From Dyadobacter endophyticus (GTDB taxonomy: Bacteria > Bacteroidota > Bacteroidia > Cytophagales > Spirosomataceae), in assembly GCF_014641595.1 (NCBI RefSeq), contig NZ_BMIA01000002.1:930001-994000 (forward strand): a DNA stretch of 64,000 bases, in the 5' to 3' direction. The notes under the pieces were generated by a model that made no database searches, was not told the DNA's origin, and saw nothing but the letters and a program-made list of their open reading frames with translations. Below are positions 1 through 9,430 of the stretch, in pieces. The position numbers and the translations under genes were made by a program. Position 1 is the first letter of the stretch; every line of letters starts with the position of its first letter.

Positions 1-1325
1 TGCATGTGGCGGGCGCTTCGCCCTACTCTTTCTTCAAATGGATCATTCTGGATTTATCGAAGCATTCCGGCAATGAACTGCATAATATCATCGCGCACGA
101 GGCTGAGCACGCGCGGCAATGGCATAGCGCCGATTTGCTACTGGCGGAAATCCAGAAAATAGGTCTGTGGTTCAACCCGTTTGCGTGGGTCCATCAAAAA
201 TTAGTGCAGGAAAACCTCGAATACCTCGCCGACCGTGCTGTGCTGGATAGCGGTTTTGAGAAAAAGCAATATCAGTACAATCTACTGAATGCGGTCCTGC
301 GAACCCGTGAGCTGCCTTTAACCAATTCGTTTGCCCAGTCGCTCCTTAAAAAGCGCATTCAAATGATGAACCGGAAGCCTTCGCATTACCTGGTTTGGGT
401 AAAATATGTAGTGGTGCTTGCATTGGTGTACATTTCATCGGCATTCGTGGCGCCTTATCGCGAGCAGATCGTTGAGCTGACGCCCGCGAAAATCCGGCCA
501 TTTGTTCAGCCCCTGATAGGCGAAGTGATGATAACGGTTCCCGCAAAAGACTTAACCGAAAATCAACAGAAGAAGAAACCAAATCGGGAAACAGAACCTA
601 TAAAGAAGCAAACAGTTTTAACAGGCGATACCATTCAGACGGTATTAGTCTCCCAACCGAAAGTGAAAGGAATATTGGTGGTTAATCAAACCTTATATTG
701 GGCTATTACGCCACTCACGACCTGGGAAGAGATCAATGAAATTAAAGATGCGGTGCAGAAATTCGGTCAGGATTTTCAGATCAATAAAATACAATTCGAT
801 CCTTTGCAACAATATATTACGGCCATATCGGTCCGTGTCAAAACAAAAAGCGGCGGTGGTGGTACGGGAGAAGAGCACGGCAGCACCGAATTTGAGCCCA
901 TGAAAGGTTACTCGGGGTACATTACCGGGCAAGGGCATGGAATGGGCCAGATCCCGCCCGACCCGCTCCATAAGGAAATGGAGCAGGATTACGAGAAAGC
1001 GCTTGCCATTGCCAGGAAAAATGAAGTTGCCTATTTCGAATACAAGCTCGGCCAGAGCCTGGGAACGCATACCGCCATGACATTCACCCACAAACTCCTG
1101 GCCGGGCCAGACGCTGAACAGTTTTATAACAAGACCGGTCTTGGCAAATCAAAGAATAATACCCTGCGAGTCTCGGAATACCACAAAAACGCAACTCTTT
1201 ACCTGAATACGAACCCATCCACCTTTACCGAACTGAATGATGTCCCGTTTTCAAAAATCGAACGGGTGAGCCTGCTGGAAGATAATGCGAGGCGAAAATA
1301 CATTGTTGTGTATGCCACATTATAG
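1..1325 (+). CDS. BlaR1-type M56 family metallopeptidase, 5' end outside the window
   Basis: C-terminal part of a membrane-embedded M56 peptidase, the sensor/protease class that in BlaR1/MecR1 systems cleaves a BlaI-type repressor. The reading frame is open to the window edge, so the N-terminal membrane segments lie upstream; the first possible start inside the window (GTG at 6) is not the real one. The zinc motif HEAEH lies at residues 31-35 counted from that GTG, and a conserved ENLEYLAD follows about 40 residues later. A transmembrane segment covers about residues 127-150. The rest is a periplasmic-type tail with a Lys/Glu-rich stretch and a Gly-rich SGGGGTG. No penicillin-binding domain is visible, as is common for Bacteroidota M56 proteins. 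A BlaI-like repressor gene would be expected just upstream (inference). Confidence 0.85.
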   Translation, partial: HVAGASPYSFFKWIILDLSKHSGNELHNIIAHEAEHARQWHSADLLLAEIQKIGLWFNPFAWVHQKLVQENLEYLADRAVLDSGFEKKQYQYNLLNAVLRTRELPLTNSFAQSLLKKRIQMMNRKPSHYLVWVKYVVVLALVYISSAFVAPYREQIVELTPAKIRPFVQPLIGEVMITVPAKDLTENQQKKKPNRETEPIKKQTVLTGDTIQTVLVSQPKVKGILVVNQTLYWAITPLTTWEEINEIKDAVQKFGQDFQINKIQFDPLQQYITAISVRVKTKSGGGGTGEEHGSTEFEPMKGYSGYITGQGHGMGQIPPDPLHKEMEQDYEKALAIARKNEVAYFEYKLGQSLGTHTAMTFTHKLLAGPDAEQFYNKTGLGKSKNNTLRVSEYHKNATLYLNTNPSTFTELNDVPFSKIERVSLLEDNARRKYIVVYATL

Positions 1326-1327
1326 CA

Positions 1328-1353
1328 GAAGGCGGCCCGAATGAGCCGCCTTC
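1328..1353. terminator. Hairpin between convergent genes
   Basis: GAAGGCGGC (1328-1336) pairs perfectly with GCCGCCTTC (1345-1353) across an 8-nt loop. It sits 3 nt after the M56 stop and 26 nt from the phosphomutase stop. Neither side has a clean T-run, so it may serve both convergent genes as a weak bidirectional terminator. Confidence 0.6.
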
Positions 1354-1378
1354 GCATTTATTTCCCAATCAATAGGTC

Positions 1379-3142
1379 TTATTTCAAATTCAGCTCCTCG
1401 CCGATCGCTTTCACCTTCTCTTTCAAAGAAGCATAAACGCTGTCGAAGTCTTCATTCTTTTCCAGCGCAGCGCGTACGCCCACGTAGAACTTGATCTTCG
1501 GCTCGGTACCGGATGGGCGGCAGGTGAATTTCGTACCGTCTTCCGTGAAGAATTGCAGCACATTCGACGATTCGATACCCATTTCACCTGATGGGATAGA
1601 AGCCGTATTGCCCGACTTGAAATCGGTCGTGGTCAATGCTTTGTAGTCGTCCATTCGCACAACAGGCGACCCTGCGATGGTCTTCGGCGGGTTAGCGCGG
1701 AAATCGGCCATCATTTGCTGGATCTCGTCCGCGCCTGATTTTCCTTTTTTGGTCAATGAGATCAGCCCTTCGTAATAGAAACCAAACTGCTTGTAGATTT
1801 CCATCAGCATATCGAAAAGGCTCAGGCCCTTATCCTTCGCATAGGCCGTCAGCTCGGCGATCATCGCGCAGGAGGCAATTGCATCCTTGTCGCGCACCGC
1901 GTCGCCGATCAGGTAACCATAACTTTCTTCGCCGCCGCCGATGAACTGTTCCTTGCCTTCTTTCTCGCGGATAACCTGCGCGATATATTTGAAGCCGGTG
2001 AGCGTGTTGTAGCATTTCACGTCGTAAGCCGCCGCCATTTTATCAATCAGGTCGGTGGTAACGATGGTCTTGCACACGAACTGGGTTCCGGTAAGTTTGC
2101 CTGCGTCTTTCCATGCATTCAGGAGATAGTAAATGAGTACGCTGGCCGTCTGGTTTCCGTTCAGCAGCTGAATTTCGCCATGGTGATTTTTCACCGCGAT
2201 ACCCACGCGGTCCGAATCGGGATCGGTACCCATTACCAGATCCGCATCAATCTGTTTCGCCTTTTCGACGGCCTTGGACATTGCTTCGCTTTCCTCGGGG
2301 TTAGGATAAACCACGGTCGGAAACTGGCCATTACCTTTCGGCTCCGCTTGCTCTTCGATGATCGTTACCGCTTCAAAACCCATTTTAGCCAGCAATTGCG
2401 GCACGAGCGTCACGCCGGTGCCGTGCAACGGCGTATACACGATTTTAAGCCCTTTCTGACGCTCCAATGCACCTTTTGAGATCGAAAGCGACAGAATGTG
2501 ATTGATATATTTGTCGTCGACTTCCGTTCCGATCTTCGTGATTTTCGAGCTATCGCCGTCAAATTTCACCTCGTCGATCGACTGGATCGCATTTACTTCA
2601 TTGATAATATTAGTATCGTGCGGCGCCACTACCTGAGAGCCGTCGTCCCAGTAGGCTTTGTAGCCGTTATATTCTTTCGGGTTGTGCGAAGCCGTTACTA
2701 CCACCCCGCTTTTACAGCCCAGCAAACGGATCGCAAATGAAAGCTCAGGCGTTGGACGCAAGCCTTCGAAAAGGTAGACGGAAATACCATTGGCAGAGAA
2801 AATATCCGCGATGATCTTCGCGAACTCGTCCGATTTGATACGGCTATCGTAAGCTACCGCTACGCTTTTCGCTTCGTTCGGGAATGCTTTGTTAAGGTAA
2901 TTCGCCAAGCCCTGTGTGGCCGTACCTACCGTGTAGCGGTTCATACGGTTGGAACCGATGCCTATCAGCCCTCTCAACCCGCCTGTTCCGAATTCGAGGT
3001 CTTTATAAAATGCATCCGTCAGTTCAGTATCGTTGCCTTCATCGATCAGTTGTTGAATGGATTGTTTTGTATCGATATCGTAATCACCGTTGAGCCAGCT
3101 GCTCACCTTGGTCATCACATTCGGTTCCAATTTTGCAGTCAT
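1379..3142 (-). CDS. Phospho-sugar mutase (phosphoglucomutase/phosphomannomutase family)
   Basis: Alpha-D-phosphohexomutase, 587 residues, interconverting hexose 1- and 6-phosphates in the cytoplasm. All four signature loops are present: the phosphoserine loop TASHNPKEYNGY (Ser152), the Mg2+ loop GTDPDSDR (about 305-312), the sugar-binding loop GGEESYGY, and the C-terminal phosphate loop CRPSGTEPKIKFY. Length fits the long PGM2-like subgroup. It starts at ATG 3142 behind an A/T-rich leader. The GH63-like glycosidase gene lies 51 nt upstream on the same strand, so the pair may be co-transcribed and link oligosaccharide breakdown to glucose-phosphate metabolism (inference). Substrate preference (glucose or mannose) cannot be read from the sequence. 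Confidence 0.93.
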   Translation of the reverse strand: MTAKLEPNVMTKVSSWLNGDYDIDTKQSIQQLIDEGNDTELTDAFYKDLEFGTGGLRGLIGIGSNRMNRYTVGTATQGLANYLNKAFPNEAKSVAVAYDSRIKSDEFAKIIADIFSANGISVYLFEGLRPTPELSFAIRLLGCKSGVVVTASHNPKEYNGYKAYWDDGSQVVAPHDTNIINEVNAIQSIDEVKFDGDSSKITKIGTEVDDKYINHILSLSISKGALERQKGLKIVYTPLHGTGVTLVPQLLAKMGFEAVTIIEEQAEPKGNGQFPTVVYPNPEESEAMSKAVEKAKQIDADLVMGTDPDSDRVGIAVKNHHGEIQLLNGNQTASVLIYYLLNAWKDAGKLTGTQFVCKTIVTTDLIDKMAAAYDVKCYNTLTGFKYIAQVIREKEGKEQFIGGGEESYGYLIGDAVRDKDAIASCAMIAELTAYAKDKGLSLFDMLMEIYKQFGFYYEGLISLTKKGKSGADEIQQMMADFRANPPKTIAGSPVVRMDDYKALTTTDFKSGNTASIPSGEMGIESSNVLQFFTEDGTKFTCRPSGTEPKIKFYVGVRAALEKNEDFDSVYASLKEKVKAIGEELNLK

Positions 3143-3193
3143 AATTAAGTTAAATAGAATTTATTAAGAGAATTTAAAATGTTCACATTGCAC

Positions 3194-5884
3194 CTATTTA
3201 CTGATCTCCACTTCCTCTTTCTCGATCTCTGAAAAAGATTCCTTCGCGGTTTTATGGATCAGCTCTGCTACCAGACCTGTCCAACCCGTCTGGTGACTTG
3301 CGCCACAGCCCCGGCCGTTATCTCCATGGAAATATTCGTAAAAAAGAACGTGGTCGTTGAAATTAGGGTCTTTCTGCATTTTCTCATCCTGACCGTACAC
3401 TGCACGTCTGCCTTCCGAATCCTTTTTGAAAATATCGATCAGGCGACAGGCAATGGCTAATGCAGCCTCCTTGATCGTCGTAAGGTTACCGGAATTGGTC
3501 GGGTACTCGATCATGAAATCCTCGCCGTAATAGCTGTGAAATTTCATTAATGAGTCAAATATGAGATAGTTGAGCGGAAACCAGATCGGCCCGCGCCAGT
3601 TGGAGTTACCACCCATAATATCGGTAAGCGCTTCCGCCGGCGTGTAATCCACCTGCAAAACCTCGCCGTTGATATAAAACTTGTAAGGATTCTCTTCGTG
3701 GTATTTGGACAATGCCCGCACGCCATAATCCGACAGGAACTCGCTCTCGTCGAGCATCCGTTTCATGATCATCTTCATCCGGTGCCCGCGCAGGATCGAC
3801 AGCAGCCTGTTTTCCCCTTTCCCCGATTCAAACCAGCGGGAAATCAGCCGCGCGAGGTCGGGGCGATTTGCCAGTACCCATTCGACACGCCGTTTGAAGA
3901 CAGGTAATTTGTCCAGAATCTGGGGATCAAGGATCTCCACTGCAAAAAGCGGTATTAACCCTACAATCGAGCGAACCTTCAGGAGGATACTCTGGCCGTT
4001 GGGAATGTGAATCACATCATAGTAAAACTGATCTTCTTCATCCCAAAGGCTGATCGACGAGCTCTTGCCTCCGATCGACTCCATGGCGCCCGCAATGTGC
4101 AGGAAGTGTTCGAAGAATTTAGACGCCATATCCTGGTAAACCCCGTGTACAAGCGCCACTTCGACCGAAATACGAAGCATATTGAGCGTGTACATCGCCA
4201 TCCAGCCCGTCGCATCCGCCTGTTGCAGCTTCCCGCCGAAAGGCATAGGTGTCGAGCGGTCGAATACCCCGATGTTATCCAGGCCGAGGAAGCCGCCACT
4301 GAAAATATTATTGCCGGTGTCATCCTTCTGGTTGACCCACCAGGTAAAGTTCAGGAGCAGTTTGTGGAATATCTTTTCCAAAAATTCAATGTCGCCAACT
4401 CCATTGTTCTGCTCCCGGTCGATCTCATAGACTTTCCAGGTCGCCCAACCATGTACCGGCGGATTTACGTCGGAGAAGTTCCACTCGTATGCGGGTATCT
4501 GCCCGTTGGGGTGCATGTAATACTCGCGCAGGAGGATTTCGAGCTGCCTTTTGGCAAAACCGGCGTCTACCCTCGCCAACGGCACACAATGAAAAGCCAG
4601 GTCCCAGGCTGCAAACCAGGGGTACTCCCATTTATCGGGCATCGAAATGATATTGGCGGCATAAAGATGTTTCCAGCCTGAGTTTCGCCCCCATTTCCGG
4701 CCCTGGTTAGGCCCTGGTTGAGCAGGATCACCTTTCAGCCATTCATACACATTATAATAATAGAACTGCTTACTCCAGAGCATTCCGGCATACGATTGCC
4801 GCTGGATCGAGCGCAGGTCGCTGTCGGCCACGTCGCGCTGCAGGTCGTCATAAAACTCGTCGGCCTCGCGGATCCTTTTATTGAAAAAGTCTTCAAAACC
4901 GCCAAAGGGCTCCGAGATGGAATGGTTCACAAAACGCATGCGAAAAGTAGCGCTCTCGCCCCCCTTGATCGTTTTGGTAAAACGCGCAGCAGCTTTTGTA
5001 CCGATATTGTTCGGATTGACCGTATTCGTTTTCTGGCCGCTTACAATATAGTCGTTGATCCCGTCTTTCGGATAGGCCGTATTGTTGGCCGTGCCGTAGA
5101 GCTTTTTGAAATTCGTCTCATTCTCGCAGAACAGCAGTTCATCCGCGCCGTCGAGGTACAGGTTATATTTCCCGTGCTTCCGGTGGGTTACTTCGATCAA
5201 CCGGTTGGAGATACCGTTCATGATCGGCTTGTAATTGAAAGCCTCGTAGCCCCATGACCAGGTGTTCCGGAACATGATTTGCGGCAGGACGGTAATGGGT
5301 GCCTCATTCGCACCGCGGTTGAAAACCGTCACTTTCATCAGGATATCCTGCTCGTCGGCTTTCGCGTGCTCGATGAAAATATCGAAATACTCGTCGTTGT
5401 CGAACACGCCGGTGTCCATGATCTCGTACTCCGGGTCCTGCTTGCCGCGGCGTCCGTTCTCCTGGCGCAGCTTTTCATAGGGAAACGGCTGCTGCGGATA
5501 TTTATAGAGCATTTTGGTATACGAATGTGTAGGGGTACTATCGAGGTAATAATACATTTCCTTCACATCTTCCCCGTGATTCGACTCCCGGTTGGTAAGA
5601 CCAAATATCCGTTCTTTCAATATTTTGTCTTTATGGTTCCAGAACCCGAACGAAAGACATATATGTTGCTTGTTATCAGAAAAACCACCGATTCCGTCTT
5701 CGCCCCAGCGATATGCTTTCGAAAGGGCCATTTCATGGGTAATATAGTTCCAGGCATCGCCATTTCCACTATAATCCTCCCGTACCGTACCCCATTGGCG
5801 CTCCGACAGGTAAGGTCCCCACTTCTTCCATCCCTTATTATCTTTCTGAAGACTTAACCTAACTTTTTCAGCTCCTTGTGCCAT
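3194..5884 (-). CDS. GH63/MGH1-like glycoside hydrolase
   Basis: Large (896-residue) protein of the mannosylglycerate hydrolase-like / GH63-type glucosidase group with an (alpha/alpha)6 barrel. I recognise it from its N-terminal block (WKKWGPYLSERQWGTVREDY), the middle block PWFAAWDLAFHCVPLARVD, and the C-terminal blocks NSNWRGPIWFPLNYL and FHGDNGRGCGASHQTGWTG. An ATG exists at 5956, but the 24 residues it would add are not family-like, so I place the start at 5884 (MAQGAEKVRL). No signal peptide is seen, so it is probably cytosolic and acts on a small intracellular glucoside or mannoside. It precedes the phosphohexomutase gene. The natural substrate is unknown. Confidence 0.85.
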   Translation of the reverse strand: MAQGAEKVRLSLQKDNKGWKKWGPYLSERQWGTVREDYSGNGDAWNYITHEMALSKAYRWGEDGIGGFSDNKQHICLSFGFWNHKDKILKERIFGLTNRESNHGEDVKEMYYYLDSTPTHSYTKMLYKYPQQPFPYEKLRQENGRRGKQDPEYEIMDTGVFDNDEYFDIFIEHAKADEQDILMKVTVFNRGANEAPITVLPQIMFRNTWSWGYEAFNYKPIMNGISNRLIEVTHRKHGKYNLYLDGADELLFCENETNFKKLYGTANNTAYPKDGINDYIVSGQKTNTVNPNNIGTKAAARFTKTIKGGESATFRMRFVNHSISEPFGGFEDFFNKRIREADEFYDDLQRDVADSDLRSIQRQSYAGMLWSKQFYYYNVYEWLKGDPAQPGPNQGRKWGRNSGWKHLYAANIISMPDKWEYPWFAAWDLAFHCVPLARVDAGFAKRQLEILLREYYMHPNGQIPAYEWNFSDVNPPVHGWATWKVYEIDREQNNGVGDIEFLEKIFHKLLLNFTWWVNQKDDTGNNIFSGGFLGLDNIGVFDRSTPMPFGGKLQQADATGWMAMYTLNMLRISVEVALVHGVYQDMASKFFEHFLHIAGAMESIGGKSSSISLWDEEDQFYYDVIHIPNGQSILLKVRSIVGLIPLFAVEILDPQILDKLPVFKRRVEWVLANRPDLARLISRWFESGKGENRLLSILRGHRMKMIMKRMLDESEFLSDYGVRALSKYHEENPYKFYINGEVLQVDYTPAEALTDIMGGNSNWRGPIWFPLNYLIFDSLMKFHSYYGEDFMIEYPTNSGNLTTIKEAALAIACRLIDIFKKDSEGRRAVYGQDEKMQKDPNFNDHVLFYEYFHGDNGRGCGASHQTGWTGLVAELIHKTAKESFSEIEKEEVEISK

Positions 5885-6075
5885 TAATCCGTCAATTTTT
5901 CGAAAGGAATGAATTTCAATAATTACCCAATTTAGAAAACCGGTTTTCAAAAACACCAGAAACCGGAAGAAAATTGAAAAAATTTAACAATCCGGCAATT
6001 GGTAATCGGCGGCTACAAAAGAGTGCATAAACCACTCATAATGAGCCATAATAAGTAACCCGAGAATACTTCCAA

Positions 6076-7785
6076 TTATAGTACCGGATTGTCTATTAAG
6101 ACAATGTCGTAAGAAACTTCTCCTGCGAAAAAGCGGGTAAGGGCTGTTGCCTTTTGCGAGGTTTCTACCAACAAAGGATGACGCTCCGCATGCAGCAGCT
6201 CCTCTACATCCGAAACATATTCCTTGAACATCAATGGATTGGGAAGCTTATAGAACCGGCCGTCGGCGGATTTGAGCACCGGCACCGGGGTCACCTTTCC
6301 TCCTGCATTCAGGAGGCCGTAACGGCGCCTCGCTTCTACATATGCCTCGTCGGTAGCGTCAAAAACAATGTTTTCTACCGGTTTCACGGTTGCGATGCCC
6401 GCAGCAATCTGACGATCGAGTGTTTCGAGCAATGCGCGAAGTGCCCACGTCTGCTTACCCGAGCGTATGCGCTCGCGAAGCGACTGCCGCACCAGATAGG
6501 TCAATGCCTGTGTCACGTTCAGACCTATTTCCGCCATTTGCTTGAAAATGAAAGAGGTGGGCGACATTCCCGGAATCGTATTCGGGTCGTGGAGCAGGAT
6601 CGTGCCGTCTTCGGTCAGGAAGCCGTCAATCCGCACGCAGGCATTAATGCCCAGTTGCTGGAACGTCGCGGCGATCATTTGCTGGATTTCCTGGTTCTTT
6701 TCCAGCGTGGTATCCACGGGAATGCGCTTGCGGCTGGCGCCAGGCTTATATTTTGCATTAAAATCAAAAACCTTCACCATTTTGATCACCTCGCTAGGTG
6801 GCAATGCAAGCGGCGAACCGTCGTCGAACTGAATACAGCCGCAAGAAAACTCCTGCCCATTCACAAACTCTTCGACGAGTACCTGGTCTTCGGCATTGGA
6901 ACTGCTCAGCAGTACCTGGCTATTTCCTTCTGAAAAGTATATTTCCAGCTCGCTGATCAATGTGGTAGGGTGATAGATCGTTTTTCCGTCCAACACAACT
7001 GGGAAACCAATACCTTCGTCCAGATTGGCAATTTTCTGCCCCCAGGCCAGTTTTTCGGCCTGGTCAAATTCCTTCCAGGTATCGGCATTCAGCTCGATCT
7101 GGAAAAAGCACTGGTTAACGGCGGATACGAATTCTTCCAGCGAATCGTCCTTCACAATAGCAACGCCGATGGAGGAGCCCTGATGCGGCGCTTTGATCAC
7201 CAACGGCAGCCCCAGATGCTTTTTCAAAACCTGGAAAAGCAATGGGTAATCTTTGGGCACCCACTGGCTGTATTTGAGCGTCCAGCTTTTTTTTTCCTGC
7301 CCGTTTACAAGGGCGATCATCTCATTTTGCAGTATTTTATCAATTCCAACAGCAGAACCCATCAAACCAGGACCGCTATATGGGATTTTATACCATTCAA
7401 GCAAACCCTGAATCGCCCCGTCCTCGCAATCAGGACCGTGCATGGCCAGAAATACGAAGTCGAAATATTCTTTGAACTCAGAAGGGGCTATTAGCTTTCC
7501 GGTGTCGGCAGGCACGTCGGCCACGGCCAGTTCGGGAAAGGATTCGATGTAAGTTTTGAAGCTATCCTTTTGAATGCCAGGAGCGGGGTAAAAATCGCGG
7601 ATTTCGGTCGAATACATGAGCTCGTTTTGCAGCAGGATAAACCTTCCGAAGCTATCAACAAAAACCGGTACCGGCTCAAAAAGTGACTTATCGAGGTATT
7701 CAAATGCTGTTTTACCGCCCGCAAATGATATCTCCCGTTCGCGGGAAGGACCTCCAAAAAAAATTCCGATACGCATATTTGACAT
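6076..7785 (-). CDS. D-alanine--D-alanine ligase family ATP-grasp protein, oversized
   Basis: ATP-grasp ligase of the D-Ala-D-Ala ligase family, 569 residues against the usual 310-370. Family blocks are visible: the N-terminal FFGGPSREREIS, HGPDCEDGAIQGLLEW, the Gly-rich loop KAPHQGSSIGVA, VEEFVNGQEFSCG, and the C-terminal metal site HDPNTIPGMSPTSFIFKQ, where the usual 'EVNT' is 'HDPNT'. The extra length comes from an insertion of about 60-70 residues after the Gly-rich loop and about 130 residues after the metal site. It may make D-Ala-D-Ala or another dipeptide; the change next to the metal site leaves this open. It stands alone on the minus strand. Confidence 0.8.
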   Translation of the reverse strand: MSNMRIGIFFGGPSREREISFAGGKTAFEYLDKSLFEPVPVFVDSFGRFILLQNELMYSTEIRDFYPAPGIQKDSFKTYIESFPELAVADVPADTGKLIAPSEFKEYFDFVFLAMHGPDCEDGAIQGLLEWYKIPYSGPGLMGSAVGIDKILQNEMIALVNGQEKKSWTLKYSQWVPKDYPLLFQVLKKHLGLPLVIKAPHQGSSIGVAIVKDDSLEEFVSAVNQCFFQIELNADTWKEFDQAEKLAWGQKIANLDEGIGFPVVLDGKTIYHPTTLISELEIYFSEGNSQVLLSSSNAEDQVLVEEFVNGQEFSCGCIQFDDGSPLALPPSEVIKMVKVFDFNAKYKPGASRKRIPVDTTLEKNQEIQQMIAATFQQLGINACVRIDGFLTEDGTILLHDPNTIPGMSPTSFIFKQMAEIGLNVTQALTYLVRQSLRERIRSGKQTWALRALLETLDRQIAAGIATVKPVENIVFDATDEAYVEARRRYGLLNAGGKVTPVPVLKSADGRFYKLPNPLMFKEYVSDVEELLHAERHPLLVETSQKATALTRFFAGEVSYDIVLIDNPVL

Positions 7786-7876
7786 TCCTGATTAATGCAT
7801 TCAATGATGCCCGCAATATAAGCGACTAATCGGGAGGAATCAATTTATGGTTAGTTACCGCGGAGATTAAAAACGC

Positions 7877-7909
7877 AAAAAGCAGCTGCCCGTACAGGAA
7901 ACTGCTTTT
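7877..7909 (-). terminator. Terminator of the GSCFA-mrp-nifU operon
   Basis: Read on the minus strand, AAAAGCAG (7909-7902) pairs with CTGCTTTT (7885-7878), followed by TTGCGTTTTT. It lies 30 nt after the nifU stop, as expected of an intrinsic terminator. Confidence 0.7.
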
Positions 7910-7938
7910 AACCAATATCTGATATGCGTTTTCCGCTA

Positions 7939-8196
7939 CTATGCCAGTTCAGGCACATTCGAGGAAACAACCTTATTAATGTAGGGCACCGCTTTGCGGA
8001 TCGATTCTTCGAGACCGGCGCGGAAAGTCATTGCGCTCATCGGGCAGCTCTGGCAAGAACCTTGTAGTTCCAGCTTCACAACCAGGTCGTCCGTCAGCTC
8101 CACCAATTTCACATCGCCTCCGTCTGCATGCAAATAAGGACGCACCGTTTCGAGCGCCTGCTCGATCAATTCTATGGTTTTTTCTTTTGAATCCAT
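7939..8196 (-). CDS. NifU C-terminal domain (Nfu-type) Fe-S scaffold protein
   Basis: Small 85-residue protein equal to the NifU C-terminal (Nfu) domain, which carries or transfers Fe-S clusters. It has the family's HADGGDVKLVEL strand and the cluster-binding CxxC in GSCQSCPMS (about residues 46-54). It lies 68 nt downstream of the mrp gene on the same strand. This pairing of an Nfu domain with an Mrp/NBP35 ATPase points to Fe-S cluster assembly or delivery. A second, longer Nfu protein is encoded at 62124-62720. Confidence 0.9.
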   Translation of the reverse strand: MDSKEKTIELIEQALETVRPYLHADGGDVKLVELTDDLVVKLELQGSCQSCPMSAMTFRAGLEESIRKAVPYINKVVSSNVPELA

Positions 8197-8264
8197 TTTA
8201 AAAAAGTCTGTCTGCTAAGATGCAAGATTATATCCAAAAAATCAAATCATTCAGTTACTAACTA

Positions 8265-9371
8265 CTAAACCTGTATTTCCACAGGTTTGGTTCGCTCACG
8301 CGACGCATTGCGGATCGCCACCTGCTGCGCCAATGCCTCCGCCGCATTCAAAAACGCCTCATTGACGATCGGATTGGTATCCATTACCGCCGGCCTTCCG
8401 TCGTCGCCCGCCTCGCGAATGCCTTGTACCAACGGGATCTGGCCCAGTAACGGCACTCCGAATTTATCTGCCAGCAATTGTCCGCCACCTTTTCCAAAGA
8501 TATGGTATTGGTGATCGGGCAACTCTTCCGGGGTGAACCAGGCCATATTTTCGATTACGCCCAAAATCGGCACATTGATCTGCGGCTGTTTGAACATCGA
8601 TAAGCCTTTGATAGCATCGGCCAGAGCCACTTTCTGCGGTGTCGTTACCACCACTGCGCCCGTTACCGGTACAGTTTGCACGAGCGTCAGGTGAATGTCG
8701 CTGGTACCGGGAGGCAAATCGATCAGCAGGTAATCCAGATCGCCCCAGTCGGTATCGCCAAAAAACTGGCGCAGCGCCTGGCTGGCCATCGGTCCTCTCC
8801 ACACTACCGCGCTATCGGGAGGGGTCAGAAACCCGATCGACATCATTTTAATACCATATTGCCGGATCGGATTGATAAAATTCTTGCCATCCTTCGGAGT
8901 GATCGTCGGCTGCATATCCTCCGCACCGAACATCACCGGGATAGAAGGCCCGGAAATATCCGCATCGATAATACCTACTTTCGCACCCGAGCGATGCAAT
9001 GCCATGGCAAGGTTGGCGGTAACTGTCGATTTCCCTACTCCACCCTTTCCGGAAGAAATCGCAATCACGTTCTTCACGCCGGGAATCAAGGGGCCTGTGT
9101 GACGGGTTGTCGTTACGTTTGCAGTGAGCTTGATAATCACCTCCACATCCGGGCTCAGATGCTCATGGATCGCATTCTCGCAATTCTTCTTGATCAGTTC
9201 TTTAAGAGGGCAAGCGGGGGTTGTAAGCACTACCGTAAACCGTACCTGGTTTACGCCGATTTCTATATCCTGGATCATACCGAGCGTAACCAGATCCTTT
9301 TTAAGATCAGGCTCCTCCACAGTACTCAATGCCTGCAATACTTTTTCTTTATTGATTGTAAATTCTCCCAT
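8265..9371 (-). CDS. mrp: Mrp/NBP35-family P-loop ATPase (Fe-S cluster carrier)
   Basis: 368-residue Mrp/ApbC-type protein. An N-terminal MIP18/DUF59 domain (about 1-85, with TTPACPLKELI) is followed by a deviant Walker A, SSGKGGVGKSTVTANLA (about residues 105-121), the switch DADISGPSIP, and DYLLIDLPPGTSD. In the classical family the block after VIENMA holds a CxxC that binds the bridging cluster. Here it reads MAWFTPEELPDHQYHIFG and has no cysteine, a variant I associate with Bacteroidota homologues. Probably a cytosolic Fe-S carrier or related chaperone, working with the adjacent NifU-domain protein. Confidence 0.93.
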   Translation of the reverse strand: MGEFTINKEKVLQALSTVEEPDLKKDLVTLGMIQDIEIGVNQVRFTVVLTTPACPLKELIKKNCENAIHEHLSPDVEVIIKLTANVTTTRHTGPLIPGVKNVIAISSGKGGVGKSTVTANLAMALHRSGAKVGIIDADISGPSIPVMFGAEDMQPTITPKDGKNFINPIRQYGIKMMSIGFLTPPDSAVVWRGPMASQALRQFFGDTDWGDLDYLLIDLPPGTSDIHLTLVQTVPVTGAVVVTTPQKVALADAIKGLSMFKQPQINVPILGVIENMAWFTPEELPDHQYHIFGKGGGQLLADKFGVPLLGQIPLVQGIREAGDDGRPAVMDTNPIVNEAFLNAAEALAQQVAIRNASRERTKPVEIQV

Positions 9372-9430
9372 TATTATGGTTGGTACTTTGACTTGATATT
9401 ATGCAACACGAAATGACACCAATGAGTTTG

